A stretch of DNA of 64,000 bases from Streptomyces sp. S465 (GTDB taxonomy: Bacteria; Actinomycetota; Actinomycetes; Streptomycetales; Streptomycetaceae): contig NZ_CP114036.1 of assembly GCF_026898115.1 (NCBI RefSeq), forward strand, positions 6,070,001 through 6,134,000. Reading direction: 5' to 3'. A model generated the notes under the pieces. It did no database searches. It saw only the letters and a program-made list of their open reading frames with translations, and was not told the origin of the DNA. Below, one piece after another: positions 42,364 through 51,099 of the stretch; positions within the stretch are counted from its first letter, which is position 1; the number at the start of each line of letters is the position of its first letter. The position numbers and the translations under genes were made by a program.

Positions 42364-43248
42364 ATGACCGTTCTTCCCGCCCGTCGTCTGCTCCTGGTGC
42401 ACGCACATCCGGACGACGAGTCGATCAATAACGGCGCGACCATGGCGAAGTACGCCGCCGAGGGCGCACACGTCACCCTGGTGACCTGCACCCTCGGTGA
42501 GGAGGGCGAGGTCATCCCGCCTGCCCTCGCGCATCTCGCCGCCGACCGCGACGACGCGCTCGGACCGCACCGGATCGGCGAACTCGCCGCGGCCATGGAC
42601 GCCTTGGGGGTCGAGGACCACCGCTTCCTGGGCGGGCCCGGCCGCTATCGCGACTCCGGAATGATGGGTGCCCCGCAGAACGACCGGCCGGACTGCTTCT
42701 GGCAGGCCGACCCGGACGAGGCCGCGGGGCATCTGGTGGCCGTGGTCCGCGAGGTCCGGCCGCAGGTCCTGGTGGCCTACGACACCAACGGGGGGTACGG
42801 ACACCCCGATCACATCCAGGCGCACCGCGTGGCGATGCGCGCCGTGGAACTGGCCGCCGATCCGGCCTTCCGCCCGGACCTCGGCGAGCCGCATGACATC
42901 GCCAAGGTCTACTGGAACTGCGTGCCGCGCTCGGCCGTCGAGGAGGGCTTCGCCCGGCTGCGGGCGGCGGGCCGGGACTCCCTCTTCTCCGGTATCGCCA
43001 CGGTCGACGACGTCCCCGGAGTGGTGGCGGACGCGGAGGTCACCGCGGTCATCGACGGCACCCCCCACGCGGAGGCCAAGGCGGCGGCGATGCGCGCCCA
43101 CGCCACCCAGATCGCGGTGGACGGGCCCTTCTTCGCGCTCTCCAACGACCTGGGGCAGCCGATGTTCATCCATGAGCACTACCGGCTCGTCAAGGGCGAG
43201 GCCGGGGCGGACCGCGAGGACGACCTGTTCGCGGGGGTGACGGCATGA
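42364..43248 (+). CDS. mshB: N-acetyl-GlcN-Ins deacetylase of mycothiol synthesis
   Basis: A 294-residue zinc-dependent deacetylase of the LmbE/PIG-L family. The metal-binding motif HAHPDDE is near residue 12-18 and the third ligand is in GYGHPDHIQAH near 143. It removes the acetyl group from GlcNAc-Ins to give GlcN-Ins, the second committed step of mycothiol, the main thiol of actinomycetes. The segments NNGATMAKYAAEGAHVTLV and RDSGMMGAPQNDRP are typical of MshB rather than of the related Mca. ATG 42364 chosen; GTG 42358 is possible. It overlaps the next gene by 4 bases. Confidence 0.93.
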   Translation: MTVLPARRLLLVHAHPDDESINNGATMAKYAAEGAHVTLVTCTLGEEGEVIPPALAHLAADRDDALGPHRIGELAAAMDALGVEDHRFLGGPGRYRDSGMMGAPQNDRPDCFWQADPDEAAGHLVAVVREVRPQVLVAYDTNGGYGHPDHIQAHRVAMRAVELAADPAFRPDLGEPHDIAKVYWNCVPRSAVEEGFARLRAAGRDSLFSGIATVDDVPGVVADAEVTAVIDGTPHAEAKAAAMRAHATQIAVDGPFFALSNDLGQPMFIHEHYRLVKGEAGADREDDLFAGVTA

Positions 43249-43613
43249 CGGCCCTGCGTCTGGGTGCGTACGCCCTGCTGGCCCTGGCCGGGGCGCTGGT
43301 CGGCGTCGCGGGTGCGCTGGTCCAAGCGGCGTGGTTCCCCGGCGGGTTGCTGCTCGCACTGCTCGCGGTGGCGGGCCTGTGCTACGGCGGGGTCAAGGTC
43401 ATGGGCGCCCGGATGGGCGGCGGAGTGCCCGCGGGGGCCTGGGCGGTGGTCGTGCTGCTGCTCACCTCCTCCCGTCCGGAAGGGGACTTCCTTTTCGGCG
43501 CGGGGCTCGGTTCGTACGCCTTTCTCCTCGGCGGGATGTTCATCGGTGTGATGTGCGCCACGCTTCCGTTGGTTCCGCAACCTCCCGGTTCGCCGGTCCG
43601 ACTTGGTAAGTGA
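43245..43613 (+). CDS. Small membrane protein coupled to mshB (DUF6113-like)
   Basis: A 122-residue protein with four hydrophobic helices (ALLALAGALVGVAGALV, LLLALLAVAGLCYGGV, WAVVVLLLTSS, FLLGGMFIGVMCATLPLV). Its ATG overlaps the mshB stop (ATGA), so it is co-translated with mshB. Small membrane proteins of this type commonly follow mshB in streptomycetes; no function is established to my knowledge. Confidence 0.75.
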   Translation: MTALRLGAYALLALAGALVGVAGALVQAAWFPGGLLLALLAVAGLCYGGVKVMGARMGGGVPAGAWAVVVLLLTSSRPEGDFLFGAGLGSYAFLLGGMFIGVMCATLPLVPQPPGSPVRLGK

Positions 43614-43808
43614 CGTGACGTTTTCGGCATGCGTCCCCGGCGCTCGGCGGCCCGTCGGACATGCGGCGAAGGGTGCGCCACGGGCGTACCGGATGCGGCG
43701 ATACGACGGTCGTCAAGTGCGCCTCCGCGCCGCCCAGTAAGGTGGTGCCGCCGCCGAGCCGCCCGCGCGAGGTCTGACGGGCGGCGGAGCTAACTGGGAG
43801 AACCTGCT

Positions 43809-46112
43809 TTGAGCCGTGAATCTGACAGTTCGTCCTCCGGGCCCCGGGAGGGAAGCGGCGGTGCCGCCTACCCGTCGGGCACCCCGCCGTACGGATCCCG
43901 CCAGTACCCCTCGCCGAGCCCCGTGCAGGACGCCCCGCAGGGTGGCTCCGGTGACGGGCAGGCGCGTGCCGCGGCCAAGCCGGAGGAGCCGAAGACCGAG
44001 ACCACGCTGACGACCCGGATCAAGATCAACATTCCGGGGTCGCGGCCCATCCCGCCGGTGGTCATGCGCACGCCCGTCGCTGAGGACGGCGTACCCGCGC
44101 CGCGCTCCGGCGAGGACGCCGCCGCCGAGCGCACCAGCGCCCTGCCCCGCGTCGACTTCACGCCGACGCCGGAGCGCGGTGTGCCGGCCGAGCCCGGCGG
44201 GGCCAAGGAGACCTCCGAGCCCCGGGAGAAGAAGAGCGGCAAGAGCGAGGGGGAGCGGACCAGCGACTGGTTCTCCCCGCGCAAGCCCAAGGGAGGCGGC
44301 TCGTCCGCCACCGGCGGCATGCCGACGCGGCCGAAGCCCTCGGCCCCGGCCCCGGAGACCACCCAGCAGTTCCCGGCGCCGGACACTACGCAGGGTTTTG
44401 CGGCCCCGGACGCCACCCAGGGTTTTGCGGCCCCGGACGCCACCCAGGGTTTTGCGGCGCCGGACACCACGCAGGGCTTCCCGGCCCCGGACACCACGCA
44501 GGGTTTTGCCGCGCCGGACACCACGCAGGGTTTCCCGGCCCCGGACACCACCCAGGGTTTCCCGGCACCGCAGCCGGGTGGCGGGCCCGTCGCCGACCTG
44601 CCGTACTTCACCGACGGCCAGGCACCGGCCGCCGGTCAGCCCGAGCCGGGCGGATCCACCACCGGCCCGGCCACCGGCGACATGTTCATGCCGCCGTCCC
44701 CTGGTGCCGGTCAGCGTGACAGCGAGCTGCTGGCCCCGCCCGGACCGGGCCTCGCGAGTGATCCGTACGGCGGTGACCGGCAGTCCCCTCCGGGCGGTGT
44801 GGGGCCGCTGGCCGGGGCCGGTGCGGCCGCCCAGCCGCCGACCCCGCCGGGCGGTTCGCCGCTGTCCGGCAATCTCGGCGCCACCACTGGCGCGGGCCCG
44901 CTGACCGGCCCCGGCGCGGGGAAGGCGGGCGACCTCGGCACCGAGCCGTCCTCGCCGTTCCGCGACCCCGAGCCCACGCCGGGCGGCGGGGTGCCGCCCA
45001 CGCAGGTCTCCAGCGACACGCTGGTCAGCGGGGTGCCCGTGGTACCGCCGGCCGAGGGCAGGGCCAAGCCGCCGTCCCCGCCCGCCGCGGGCGGCCCGGG
45101 GGCTCCGGCACCCGGCGGCGACAGCGCCCCGGCGCCGTCCGCCCCCAAGGCGGGCAAGCCCAAGAAGAAGGGCCGCTCCAAGGTCGTCATGGCCGCGGGT
45201 CTGCTGTTCGTGGTCGTGGGCGGGGCCTACGCCGCCGGTCTGGTGATGAACCACGCCGATGTGCCCAACGGCACCACCGTCCTCGGCATTGACATCGGCG
45301 GCACCTCCAAGGAGGTCGCCGTCGACAAGCTCGACACCGCGCTGGGCAAACGCACCACCGCCCCGCTGACGGTGTCGGTCGACGGTCAGCAGAAGGAGAT
45401 CAAGCCCTCCGTCGCGGGCCTGGCGCTCGACACCGAGGCCACGGTCCGGAACGTCGCCGGCCGGGACTACAACCCGGTCACCGTCATCGGCTCGCTCTTC
45501 GGCGGCACCCATGAGGCCGACCCGGCGGTCACGGTCGACGAGGAGAAGCTGCGGGACGCCCTGGAGCGGCTCGCGGGCGACTCCGGCACGGCCCGCGAGG
45601 GCGGCATCACCTTCACCTCCGGCCGGGCCGTCCCGGTGTACGGCAAGGAGGGCAAGGCGCTGGACGTGGACAAGGCGGTCAAGGCCGTCTCGGACGCGTT
45701 CCGGCAGCGCGCCGAGACCGGCCAGAACAAGGCCATCACCCTGCCGGTGAGCGTGCGGCGCCCCACGGTCAGCAAGGCCGAGGTCGACAAGAAGATGAAG
45801 AGCTTCGCCGAGCCCGCGATGTCGGGGCTGGTCACGGTCCAGACGGACCCCCAGCACTCGATCCCGTTCGGCCCGGACAAGTCGCTGCCGAAGATCCTCT
45901 CCATGCGGGTGGTCGACGGCCAGCTGGTGGAGCACTACAACCTGACCGTCCTCAAGGAGCTGTACGGCAGCACCTTCGACGGCGTTCTGCTCGAGCGGGG
46001 CGACGGTTCGAAGAAGCCCGTCACCCCGGAGGACGTGGAGTCGGCGCTGCGGATGGCGCTGCGCGGCAAGACGCCCAGCGAGCGCATCGGCATCATCGGC
46101 AAGGACAACTGA
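43809..46112 (+). CDS. Envelope protein with repeat-rich cytoplasmic region and VanW-like peptidoglycan-binding domains
   Basis: A 767-residue protein. Residues 1-455 are a Pro/Ala/Gly/Thr-rich disordered region that includes eight tandem 9-residue units (DTTQGFAAP type, residues 183-254). A basic stretch (KPKKKGRSK) and one membrane helix (KVVMAAGLLFVVVGGAYAAG) follow. Outside are two related domains (NGTTVLGIDIGGTSKEVAVDK...) of the type found before VanW in peptidoglycan-binding proteins. The disordered half would be cytoplasmic. The TTG start at 43809 has GGGAG 8 bases upstream. A strong terminator follows. It probably links the cell wall to a cytoplasmic partner; partner unknown. Confidence 0.8.
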   Translation: MSRESDSSSSGPREGSGGAAYPSGTPPYGSRQYPSPSPVQDAPQGGSGDGQARAAAKPEEPKTETTLTTRIKINIPGSRPIPPVVMRTPVAEDGVPAPRSGEDAAAERTSALPRVDFTPTPERGVPAEPGGAKETSEPREKKSGKSEGERTSDWFSPRKPKGGGSSATGGMPTRPKPSAPAPETTQQFPAPDTTQGFAAPDATQGFAAPDATQGFAAPDTTQGFPAPDTTQGFAAPDTTQGFPAPDTTQGFPAPQPGGGPVADLPYFTDGQAPAAGQPEPGGSTTGPATGDMFMPPSPGAGQRDSELLAPPGPGLASDPYGGDRQSPPGGVGPLAGAGAAAQPPTPPGGSPLSGNLGATTGAGPLTGPGAGKAGDLGTEPSSPFRDPEPTPGGGVPPTQVSSDTLVSGVPVVPPAEGRAKPPSPPAAGGPGAPAPGGDSAPAPSAPKAGKPKKKGRSKVVMAAGLLFVVVGGAYAAGLVMNHADVPNGTTVLGIDIGGTSKEVAVDKLDTALGKRTTAPLTVSVDGQQKEIKPSVAGLALDTEATVRNVAGRDYNPVTVIGSLFGGTHEADPAVTVDEEKLRDALERLAGDSGTAREGGITFTSGRAVPVYGKEGKALDVDKAVKAVSDAFRQRAETGQNKAITLPVSVRRPTVSKAEVDKKMKSFAEPAMSGLVTVQTDPQHSIPFGPDKSLPKILSMRVVDGQLVEHYNLTVLKELYGSTFDGVLLERGDGSKKPVTPEDVESALRMALRGKTPSERIGIIGKDN
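44355..44570 (+). repeat. Coding minisatellite, eight 27-bp units
   Basis: Eight 27-bp units (44355-44570) encode DTTQGF-(A/P)-AP repeats. Units differ by a few bases, with GTTTTGCGG and GCTTCCCGG variants alternating, so the array probably changes length by slippage or recombination. Confidence 0.85.
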
Positions 46113-46138
46113 CCACGCCGGCAAGCACAGACCGAACG

Positions 46139-46174
46139 ACGCGGCCCCCGCCCGGCACCGGGCGGGGGCCGCGT
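46139..46174 (+). terminator. Strong terminator after the VanW-like gene
   Basis: A perfect 17-bp stem (46139-46155 with 46158-46174) around a 2-base loop, 26 bases after the stop codon. Confidence 0.75.
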
Positions 46175-46341
46175 CATGTGGCTGACCCGGCCGAGTGGAC
46201 CGACGGCGGCGATCCGAAGTGCCGCCCCGGCGGGCGCCGCCGGACGGCCGCCGGGGCCGGTGGGCGGCGACGGCCGTGTCGGGGCGGCGGGTGTGGCGGT
46301 GAACCGTGGCCGAGGCGGCGCGGAAATCCGTCGGAAGGGCC

Positions 46342-47178
46342 CTAGTTGAGCAGTGCGCGGGCCGCGCGGGCCTGGCGGCGCACGTCCTCGGCGGCGTCGG
46401 GCTCCACCGCCGCCACCACCTCCGCGTACTCCTCCAGCTCCTTGGCGCCGGTCACGAAGTCGCCCCGCTCCACGAGCAGCCGCGCCCGCTCGTAGCGCAG
46501 CTTCGCGGGGTGGCTGGGCAGCAGCAGGGACAGCTCGACCGCCCAGAGCTGGACATCGGTGCGCTCGGGGCGGGCGGACGCCCAGGCGCGGATGTTGTTG
46601 AGGATGCGCAGCACGATGTCCAGCGGCCCGGCCGGGGTCAGCATCGACGGCGGGAGCGGGGTGCCCGTGGCCCCCGACACCAGCGTCGCCGCGTCCTCGT
46701 CCGACAGCGGCCGCCCGCCGTCGAACGGATCGGCCAGCACATGGCTGCCGTACGGGTCGCCGAAGCCGACCACGAAGCGGCCCGGCAGCCCCAGCCCGTA
46801 CACCGGCGCGCCCGCCCGCCGCGCCACCTCCAGCCACACCACGGACAGCAGGATCGGCAGCCCGCGGCGGCGCCGCAGCACCTGGTGGAGGAGCGAGGAC
46901 TCCAGCCGCCGGTACTCTGCCGCGCCGCCCCGGAAGTCATGGCGCTCGCCGAGGAGGCGGGCCAGGGCTGCGGCCCAGTCCTCGGGGCCGCCGGGGGAGA
47001 AGGGGAGCTGACCGGCCAGCCGGTCGAGTTCGATCTGCGCTTCGTCGATTCCCGCCTCGTCCAGTCCGGGGTCGGCCTCCATGCCCACCAGCAGGCACAG
47101 CAGCGCCAGATCGGGGCGCTCTTCGCGGGCCGCGTCGGCGAACCGCCGGCGGCGGGAGGTGTCGTTCATCCGTGGCAT
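46342..47178 (-). CDS. SirB1 family transglutaminase-like protein
   Basis: A 278-residue protein of the SirB1 family: a transglutaminase-like N-terminal region (LRRRRGLPILLSVVWLEVAR, then VYGLGLPGRFVVGF) and a TPR-like helical C-terminus (PAKLRYERARLLVERGDFVTGAKELEEY). The family is widespread; some members are annotated as regulators, but no enzyme activity is established to my knowledge. It lies 18 bases after the acetyltransferase gene on the same strand and is probably co-transcribed. Confidence 0.8.
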   Translation of the reverse strand: MPRMNDTSRRRRFADAAREERPDLALLCLLVGMEADPGLDEAGIDEAQIELDRLAGQLPFSPGGPEDWAAALARLLGERHDFRGGAAEYRRLESSLLHQVLRRRRGLPILLSVVWLEVARRAGAPVYGLGLPGRFVVGFGDPYGSHVLADPFDGGRPLSDEDAATLVSGATGTPLPPSMLTPAGPLDIVLRILNNIRAWASARPERTDVQLWAVELSLLLPSHPAKLRYERARLLVERGDFVTGAKELEEYAEVVAAVEPDAAEDVRRQARAARALLN

Positions 47179-47196
47179 AGCCGCCTCGTACCCCGC

Positions 47197-48210
47197 TCAG
47201 GGCACATCCTCCCGGGGTGCGCGCCAGTGATGGTAGACGTGATGGACGGTGAACCCCATGCCCTCGTACAGGGCGTTCGCACCGCCATTGTCCGTCTCCA
47301 CCTGGAGATACGCGGCCGAGGCGCCCTCGTCGAGCGCCTTGCGGGCCAGTGCGGTCATCACCGCCTTGGCCAGGCCCTGGCGCCGCCGCTCGGGGGCGGT
47401 CTCCACGGCGGCGAACCCGGCCCAGCGGCCGTCCACCACACAGCGCCCGATCGCGGCCGGGGCGCCGCCGCCTTCGCCCGCTATGGTCGCGAACCACACC
47501 GACGGGCCGCCCGACAGCACCGCCCGCGCCTCCGGGGAGGGCTCGGCGGACCGCTGGTAGCGGGCCATCCAGGCGTCGTCGAGACGGCGGGAGAGGGTGA
47601 CGGCGGAGATGTCGGCGTCCAGGTCGGCGATGGGGGCGAGCGCCGCGATCCGTATCTGTACGGAGACCTCCCGCGTCCAGCCACGGCTCTCCAGCTCGGC
47701 GGCGAGCACCTCCTGGGTGCCCTCGGCGCCCGTGCTGACCTGGATGTACGCGGGCAGCTCGCGTGCCGCGTACCATTCGATCACCCGGCGCAGCGCCGCG
47801 TCCAGATCCATCCCGGGGTCGCCGAGGGGCAGCACCGAATTGGCGCGCCGGGTGAATCCGCCGGAGGCGCGCAGCGTCCACTCGCCCAGCTGCTCGCCGA
47901 CCACCGGCGGCCAGCCGCGGGCGGCGACCCGGTCCAGCTCGGGCGCGTTCGCCGCGGGACCGCGCCGGCGGGCCGGAGCGGCGGGCACCACTTTGCCCGC
48001 CACCAGGGACGACTCGGCGAGGCGCACCGCCTCACCGGTACGCCGGGTGATCGCCAGCGTACCCTCGGTCCACGATGTGAGCACCCCTACCACGTCGGTG
48101 AAGGTGGCGGCGGGCTCGCGCTCCCCGGTCAGAACTCTGACCGAGACGCGTTTTCCCACGTCATCGGGGGTGATCCGAACTTCAAGACGTCCGCCAGTGG
48201 TGAAATCCAC
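47197..48210 (-). CDS. GNAT-family acetyltransferase, Rv0428c-like
   Basis: A 337-residue protein. The N-terminal 80 residues form a small beta-rich domain (GKRVSVRVLTGE, TSWTEGTLAITRRTG), and the C-terminal 150 carry the GNAT fold with an acetyl-CoA site RRRQGLAKAVM. This two-part layout is that of the actinobacterial Rv0428c/cg3035 family. Substrate unknown. GTG 48210 is favoured (GAGGGG upstream), but TTG 48246 is possible. It is divergent from fdxA. Confidence 0.75.
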   Translation of the reverse strand: MDFTTGGRLEVRITPDDVGKRVSVRVLTGEREPAATFTDVVGVLTSWTEGTLAITRRTGEAVRLAESSLVAGKVVPAAPARRRGPAANAPELDRVAARGWPPVVGEQLGEWTLRASGGFTRRANSVLPLGDPGMDLDAALRRVIEWYAARELPAYIQVSTGAEGTQEVLAAELESRGWTREVSVQIRIAALAPIADLDADISAVTLSRRLDDAWMARYQRSAEPSPEARAVLSGGPSVWFATIAGEGGGAPAAIGRCVVDGRWAGFAAVETAPERRRQGLAKAVMTALARKALDEGASAAYLQVETDNGGANALYEGMGFTVHHVYHHWRAPREDVP

Positions 48211-48324
48211 AGCTCTGTCAGCCCCTCGTGTGCGTCTGGTACCCAAGAACGGCGATACTAGGTGCGGGCATCGACGACGCCGCGCTCCCGCGCGATAGCA
48301 GCCCTAACGAGGAGGAACGTCAGC

Positions 48325-48651
48325 GTGACCTACGTCATCGCGCAGCCTTGTGTCGACCTGAAAGACAAGGCGTGCATCGAGGAGTGCCCCGTCGACTGTA
48401 TCTACGAGGGCCAGCGGTCCTTGTACATCCACCCGGACGAATGCGTCGACTGCGGGGCCTGTGAGCCGGTCTGCCCGGTCGAGGCGATCTTCTACGAGGA
48501 CGACACTCCCGAGGAGTGGAAGGACTACTACAAGGCGAACGTCGAGTTCTTCGACGAGCTCGGTTCGCCCGGTGGTGCGAGCAAGCTGGGCCTGATCGAG
48601 CGGGACCACCCCTTCATCGCCGCGCTTCCGCCGCAGGAGCACGACGAGTGA
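48325..48651 (+). CDS. fdxA: 7Fe ferredoxin
   Basis: A 108-residue ferredoxin of the seven-iron type. Cysteines follow CVDLKDKACIEECPVDC for the 3Fe-4S and 4Fe-4S halves, and CVDCGACEPVCP for the 4Fe-4S cluster. It is acidic and carries electrons for cytoplasmic reductions. GTG 48325 has GGAGG 9 bases upstream. dapC starts 187 bases later; fdxA next to dapC is a familiar actinobacterial pairing. Confidence 0.95.
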   Translation: MTYVIAQPCVDLKDKACIEECPVDCIYEGQRSLYIHPDECVDCGACEPVCPVEAIFYEDDTPEEWKDYYKANVEFFDELGSPGGASKLGLIERDHPFIAALPPQEHDE

Positions 48652-48838
48652 CCCTGCCCCGGCATTAGTGCCCGGTAGCAGCCGGCGGTCCCGTATGGCC
48701 TGTGGCCTGCGGGACCGGGCTGTTTCCCGGGCGAACCCCGGCGTCCAGCGGCTTCCCGGTGTCCACCGGGTTTCCCGGTGGACACCGGGCCCCCCGGGCT
48801 CCTCGGTCCGGGCAGTTCAGAAGAAAGCGAGCCACCCC

Positions 48839-49960
48839 GTGCCACCCGTCTCCGCCCGTCTCCCGGTCTTCCCCTGGGACCGGCTCGAACCGTACAAGGC
48901 GACCGCCGCGGCCCACCCCGACGGCATCGTCGACCTCTCGGTGGGCACCCCCGTCGACCCGGTTCCCGAGCTGGTCCGCGCGGCGCTCGCCGACGCGGCG
49001 GACAGCCCCGGCTATCCGACCGTCTGGGGCACGGCCGCGCTGCGGGACGCCCTCACCGGCTGGGTGGAGCGGCGGCTGGGCGCGGCCCGGGTGGCCCACA
49101 CCCAGGTGCTGCCGGTGGTCGGCTCCAAGGAGCTGGTGGCCTCGCTGCCGTCGCAGCTGGGCCTGGGCCCCGGCGACCGGGTCGCCTTCCCGCGGCTCGC
49201 CTACCCCACGTACGAGGTGGGCGCGCGGCTGGCAGGCGCCGAGCCGGTGCCGTACGACACGCAGACATTTGCGGCTGGCGCCGCGGGCACGGAGCTGGAC
49301 CCGGCCGGGCTGAAGCTGCTGTGGCTCAACTCCCCGTCCAACCCCACCGGCCGGGTGCTCTCCAAGGACGAGCTGCGCACCGCGGTCGCCTGGGCCCGTG
49401 CGCACGGGGTGCTGGTGGTCAGCGACGAGTGCTATCTGGAGCTGGGCTGGGAGGCGGACCCGCTCTCCGTGCTCCACCCGGAGATCTCCGGCGGGTCCTT
49501 CGAGGGCCTGGTGGCGGTCCACTCGCTGTCCAAGCGGTCCAATCTGGCGGGCTACCGGGCGGCCTTCCTCGCCGGTGACGAGGCGGTGCTGGGCGAGCTG
49601 CTGAAGATCCGCAAGCACGGCGGGATGATGGTGCCCGCGCCGGTGCAGGCGGCCACGATCGCGGCGCTCGGCGACGACAAGCACGTGGCGGAGCAGCGCG
49701 ACCGTTACGAACGGCGCCGCGCCGCGCTGCGCTCGGCGCTGGAGGGCCACGGCTTCCGCATCGAGCACAGCGAGGCGTCGCTGTATCTGTGGGCGACGCG
49801 GGACGAGCCGTGCTGGGACACCGTGGGCGCCCTCGCCGAGCTGGGCATCCTGGTGGCGCCGGGCGAGTTCTACGGTGCGGCGGGGGAGCGGCATGTGCGG
49901 GTCGCGTTCACGGCGACCGACGAGCGGGTCGCGGCCGCGGTCCGCCGCCTGGCGGGCTGA
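48839..49960 (+). CDS. dapC: Succinyldiaminopimelate transaminase
   Basis: A 373-residue class I PLP aminotransferase. LNSPSNPTGR near residue 165 and SLSKRSNLAGYR with PLP Lys232 are the key motifs; Arg in the HVRVAFTATDE region binds the substrate carboxylate. It converts N-succinyl-2-amino-6-oxopimelate to N-succinyl-LL-diaminopimelate, for lysine and peptidoglycan. The neighbouring dapE, which acts next, supports this over a generic aminotransferase. GTG 48839 is chosen because the protein begins with SARLPVFPWD; the ribosome site is weak. A bidirectional terminator follows. Confidence 0.88.
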   Translation: MPPVSARLPVFPWDRLEPYKATAAAHPDGIVDLSVGTPVDPVPELVRAALADAADSPGYPTVWGTAALRDALTGWVERRLGAARVAHTQVLPVVGSKELVASLPSQLGLGPGDRVAFPRLAYPTYEVGARLAGAEPVPYDTQTFAAGAAGTELDPAGLKLLWLNSPSNPTGRVLSKDELRTAVAWARAHGVLVVSDECYLELGWEADPLSVLHPEISGGSFEGLVAVHSLSKRSNLAGYRAAFLAGDEAVLGELLKIRKHGGMMVPAPVQAATIAALGDDKHVAEQRDRYERRRAALRSALEGHGFRIEHSEASLYLWATRDEPCWDTVGALAELGILVAPGEFYGAAGERHVRVAFTATDERVAAAVRRLAG

Positions 49961-49992
49961 GGGCGCGCCGCCTGGCGGGCTGAACAGCGGAA

Positions 49993-50025
49993 GGGGCCCG
50001 GGGGGGTTACGACTCCCCGGGCCCC
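49993..50025. terminator. Bidirectional terminator between dapC and the secreted protein gene
   Basis: An 11-bp stem (GGGGCCCGGGG, 49993-50003, with CCCCGGGCCCC, 50015-50025) lies between two convergent genes. Confidence 0.65.
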
Positions 50026-50044
50026 CGCTCGTCGTCCCGCCCGA

Positions 50045-50635
50045 TCAGCCGAGCAGCGGCAGGCCCTTGATCGGCAGACCCTTGACCGGGAGGTCCGGGC
50101 CCTGCTGGGCGCTGGGCGCGGGAGCCTCCGCGGCGGCCGGGGCGGCGGCAGCCGGGGCGGCGGCGCGGGCGGACCGGACCGCCGTGCCCTTGCCCTTGGC
50201 GTGGGCGCCGCTCTTGCCCTTACCGTGCCTGGGAGCCTTGCCCTCGCCCTTACCGGCGACCTTGGCGTGGGCGGGCTTGGCGTGGGCGGCCTTGTGACCC
50301 TTCGCTGCCTTCGCATCCTTGGCGGGCTTCGCCGGCTTGGCGGGCTTGGCCGCCGGGGCCGGGTGCGCCGGGGCGGCCCTGCCCGGCAGGATCTCCTTGA
50401 TGGTTCCGCCGGCCTTGCCGCTGACGTCACCCGCCGTGCTTCCGACCTGCTGCGAGGCGGCATCGGCGACCTCACCGACGGTGGCGGCGTCCAACGAGGA
50501 CAGCCCCAGCTTGGGGGTCTGCGGCTGGGCCGGCTCCGCCGCACTCGCGGCGCCGGCGGCACCGACGACAGGAGCCGCGCTCGCCGCGACCAGCAGTGCG
50601 GTCCGGGCGATCCGACGGGTGAGAGGGAGGGACAT
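50045..50635 (-). CDS. Secreted lysine/alanine/proline-rich protein
   Basis: A 196-residue secreted protein. Residues 1-33 form a Sec signal (ARTALLVAASAAPVVGAAGAASA, cut before AEP). Next comes a helical part with GEVADAASQQVGSTAG, then a Lys/Ala/Pro/His-rich stretch (AKPAKPAKPAKDAKAAKG and AHAKPAHAK, about residues 95-150) and an Ala-rich end with PVKGLPIKGLPLLG. It is strongly basic and probably sticks to teichoic acids, other wall polymers or nucleic acid. ATG 50635 has AAAGGAG upstream. No known family. Confidence 0.7.
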   Translation of the reverse strand: MSLPLTRRIARTALLVAASAAPVVGAAGAASAAEPAQPQTPKLGLSSLDAATVGEVADAASQQVGSTAGDVSGKAGGTIKEILPGRAAPAHPAPAAKPAKPAKPAKDAKAAKGHKAAHAKPAHAKVAGKGEGKAPRHGKGKSGAHAKGKGTAVRSARAAAPAAAAPAAAEAPAPSAQQGPDLPVKGLPIKGLPLLG

Positions 50636-51099
50636 GGTGCTCCTTTGACGGAGGGACAATCGGCGTGGGATGTCCGGTGATTCGGACGCTGTGAATATCG
50701 CGTGAGCCACCCGAAGGTTGCGGTATGCCAAGGTAAAGAGTTGGCAACGCATCGCATTATCCTTTTCTGCGCGTCATACGCCCGGACCATTCCTTCGTAT
50801 GCGCCACCGAATGCCCGGACAACCGCTCTGAACTGCGGTGATCCCGTGCGCTATCGCGCCGGAACGATCCGTGCCGCCGCCCCGGAAAACCCCTTGGCCG
50901 AACTCCGGTCGGCCGTGGAATTCCGCGCATTCCGTTCACGCCCGCGGTAAGAGAGACGTTCGATGCGCAACTCGTCCGAGTGGGCCACCGCCCAGTGCGG
51001 ATCCCCCGGCCGCGCAGCCTCGTGCGCTCCCGGGCCGCCGGGTGGGACCCCGGGCCCGGGGCCACAGGGCGGCAGTGGCGACCGGCTAGGGTCGCGGGT
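50636..51099. promoter_or_regulatory. Divergent intergenic region upstream of the secreted protein and dapE
   Basis: About 460 bases. No gene is supported; short frames here lack ribosome sites. It must hold the promoters for the leftward secreted-protein gene and for dapE. The part 50700-50850 is AT-richer than the rest. Confidence 0.35.

Noticed and set aside
44355..44570. Regular spaced repeats considered as a CRISPR array
   Set aside because: Units are contiguous and coding, with no spacers.
43713..46124. 803-residue open frame opposite the VanW-like gene
   Set aside because: It mirrors the repeat-rich gene and shows repetitive Leu/Gly/Arg composition.
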